Below are positions 4,580 through 5,552 of a DNA stretch of 5,552 nucleotides, piece by piece (position 1 is the stretch's first letter; each line of letters starts with the position of its first letter). The notes beneath the pieces were generated by a model. It saw only the letters and a list, made by a program, of their open reading frames with translations. It had not been told where the DNA came from and ran no database searches. The DNA is from Actinobacteria bacterium ATB1 (GTDB lineage Bacteria > Actinomycetota > Acidimicrobiia > UBA2766), in NCBI GenBank assembly GCA_021404985.1, contig QWHP01000215.1, forward strand, positions 1 to 5,552. Reading direction: 5' to 3'. The position numbers and the translations under genes are program-made.

Positions 4580-5552
4580 TGCGAACGACGAAACGGCGAC
4601 GCAAGGACGGCAGCGAGGTCCGATACCTGCAGCTGGCCCACAACGACTGGGACGCCGAAGCCGGTCAGTCCCGGGTGCAGGTCATCTACAACTTCGGCCG
4701 CGAGGACGAGCTCGACCGGGATGCCATCGCCCGGCTGATCTCGTCGCTATAGCGGGCCCTTCCGCCCGAGCAGGCCCTGTCAGCTGGTGTGGGTGGGGAT
4801 CTGGAGTTCAGTGAGTCCCGGCCGATGGGCGCCGCGTACGTCCTCGATGCGCTCTGGCGGCGGTTGGGGATCGACAAGACGTTGCGCAAGCTCATCTCGG
4901 GGTCCAAGCGGGCCGGCGAGGTGGAGCGGGTGCTGTTCGCGCTCGTGGCGAACCGAGCGATCGATCCGTCCTCCAAGGTGGCCGCCACCAGCTGGGTACG
5001 CGACCGGGTCCGCATCGACGGGCTCGACGACGTCGATGCCGACGCGTGCTACTGGGCCATGGACTGGCTGTTGGAGGTCGAGGAGCCGTTGGCTGAGGCC
5101 GTCTTCTGGGCCACGGTGGACCTGTTGAACCCCGAGGTGGACCTGTTGTTCTTCGACACCACCTCCACCTACTTCGAGATCGAACAGGCCGACGATCCCG
5201 CCGAGGGAGAGACGGTCGGGTTTCGCACCCACGGCCACTCCAAGGACCATCGGCCGGATCTACCCCAGATCATCGTGGGGATGGCCGTCACCCGGAGCGG
5301 GATCCCGATCCAGGTGTGGTCCTGGCCCGGCAACACCAACGACTCCGCACTCATCCGCCAAGTCAAAGACGACCTTCACGCCTGGCGGCTGGGCCGCGTC
5401 GTGTGGGTCGCGGATCGGGGGTTCGCGTCAGCGGAGAACCGCCGCCACCTCCAGCGGGCCGAGGGCAGCTACATCCTCGGTGAGAAGCTCCGCGGCGGCA
5501 CCCCCGAAGCCGACGCCGCACTGGCCCGCCAAGGCCGCTACCACACCATCTC
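4573..5552 (+). pseudogene. IS1634-family DDE transposase, interrupted by in-frame TAG, 3' end missing
   Basis: ATG 4573 opens a frame beginning MYLRTTKRRRKDG, with RYLQLAHNDWD and VQVIYNFGREDELDRDAIARL, the usual start of actinobacterial IS1634 transposases. TAG at 4750-4752 is codon 60. Reading on in the same frame gives uninterrupted family sequence to the right edge: SRPMGAAYVLDALWRRLGID, VERVLFALVANRAIDPSSK, DACYWAMDWLLEVEE, then LLFFDTTSTYFE with the first catalytic Asp (codon 195), KDHRPDLPQIIVGMAVT, VWSWPGNTNDSALIRQ, and VVWVADRGF with the second catalytic Asp (codon 281). The catalytic Glu lies beyond the window; full-length relatives have about 550-590 residues. In relatives the TAG position is commonly Ser (ASLSRLL-like), so a single TCG-to-TAG change would explain it. 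Possible internal restarts are GTG 4789 and ATG 4825, which would lose the N-terminal domain. The copy is probably inactive unless the stop is read through. Confidence 0.87.

Larger units (their letters stand above)
4518..5552 (+). mobile_element. IS1634-family insertion sequence, left part; right end beyond the window
   Basis: The element is recognised from its transposase. Its left boundary is not resolved: it must lie between the last trace of the antitoxin (about 4517) and the transposase start at 4573, leaving at most about 55 bp for the terminal inverted repeat. The right end, the matching inverted repeat and the second target-site duplication are outside the window, so the left coordinate is an outer limit, not a measured end. 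Confidence 0.75.

Noticed and set aside
4283..4738. Plus-strand open frame overlapping the transposase start
   Set aside because: Past 4573 it is a shadow of the transposase in another frame, and before that it is antisense to the antitoxin remnant; no family resemblance.

Overview
The window is GC-rich, and its gene content points to a high-GC member of the Actinomycetota, possibly Acidimicrobiia-like (inference; no rRNA or other phylogenetic marker is present). The clues are an F420-type luciferase-like oxidoreductase, a DUF501 protein translationally coupled to a short Ppx/GppA phosphatase (the pair seen as Rv1025-Rv1026 in Mycobacterium tuberculosis), a PAS/GAF-SpoIIE phosphatase and an actinobacterial-type IS1634 transposase.

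Layout: (1) 1-813, minus strand, is the N-terminal 271 residues of an LLM-class F420-dependent oxidoreductase close to Rv3520c; its C-terminus lies off the left edge. (2) 814-1092 is a divergent intergenic region with a two-tier hairpin, a second inverted repeat, a 15-bp word that recurs 3.5 kb away, and a probable leaderless promoter. (3) 1093-4152, plus strand, is a tight three-gene operon: DUF501, ppx2-like phosphatase (ATGA overlap) and a 544-residue SpoIIE-type PP2C phosphatase with N-terminal sensor domains (17-bp overlap). (4) 4153 to about 4517 looks empty but carries, on the minus strand, the wreck of a vapBC toxin-antitoxin locus: the C-terminal part of an AbrB-type antitoxin overlapping by GTGA the start of a PIN toxin that is frameshifted and cut to less than half length. 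(5) From about 4518 to the right edge is the left part of an IS1634-family (IS4-like DDE) insertion sequence whose transposase frame is intact except for one in-frame TAG at codon 60.

How it fits together: the operon links a polyphosphate/(p)ppGpp-type exopolyphosphatase to a sensor phosphatase of the RsbU/SpoIIE kind, which usually acts on anti-anti-sigma proteins. That suggests a general stress or nutrient-signalling function, although no sigma, anti-sigma or STAS gene is visible here. Downstream of the operon is a small decay zone where a toxin-antitoxin module and an IS have both landed and degraded. The most informative observations are the fossil vapBC module next to the IS, the isolated nonsense codon in an otherwise clean transposase, and the 12-bp perfect palindromes centred on the start codons of both the DUF501 gene and the transposase.
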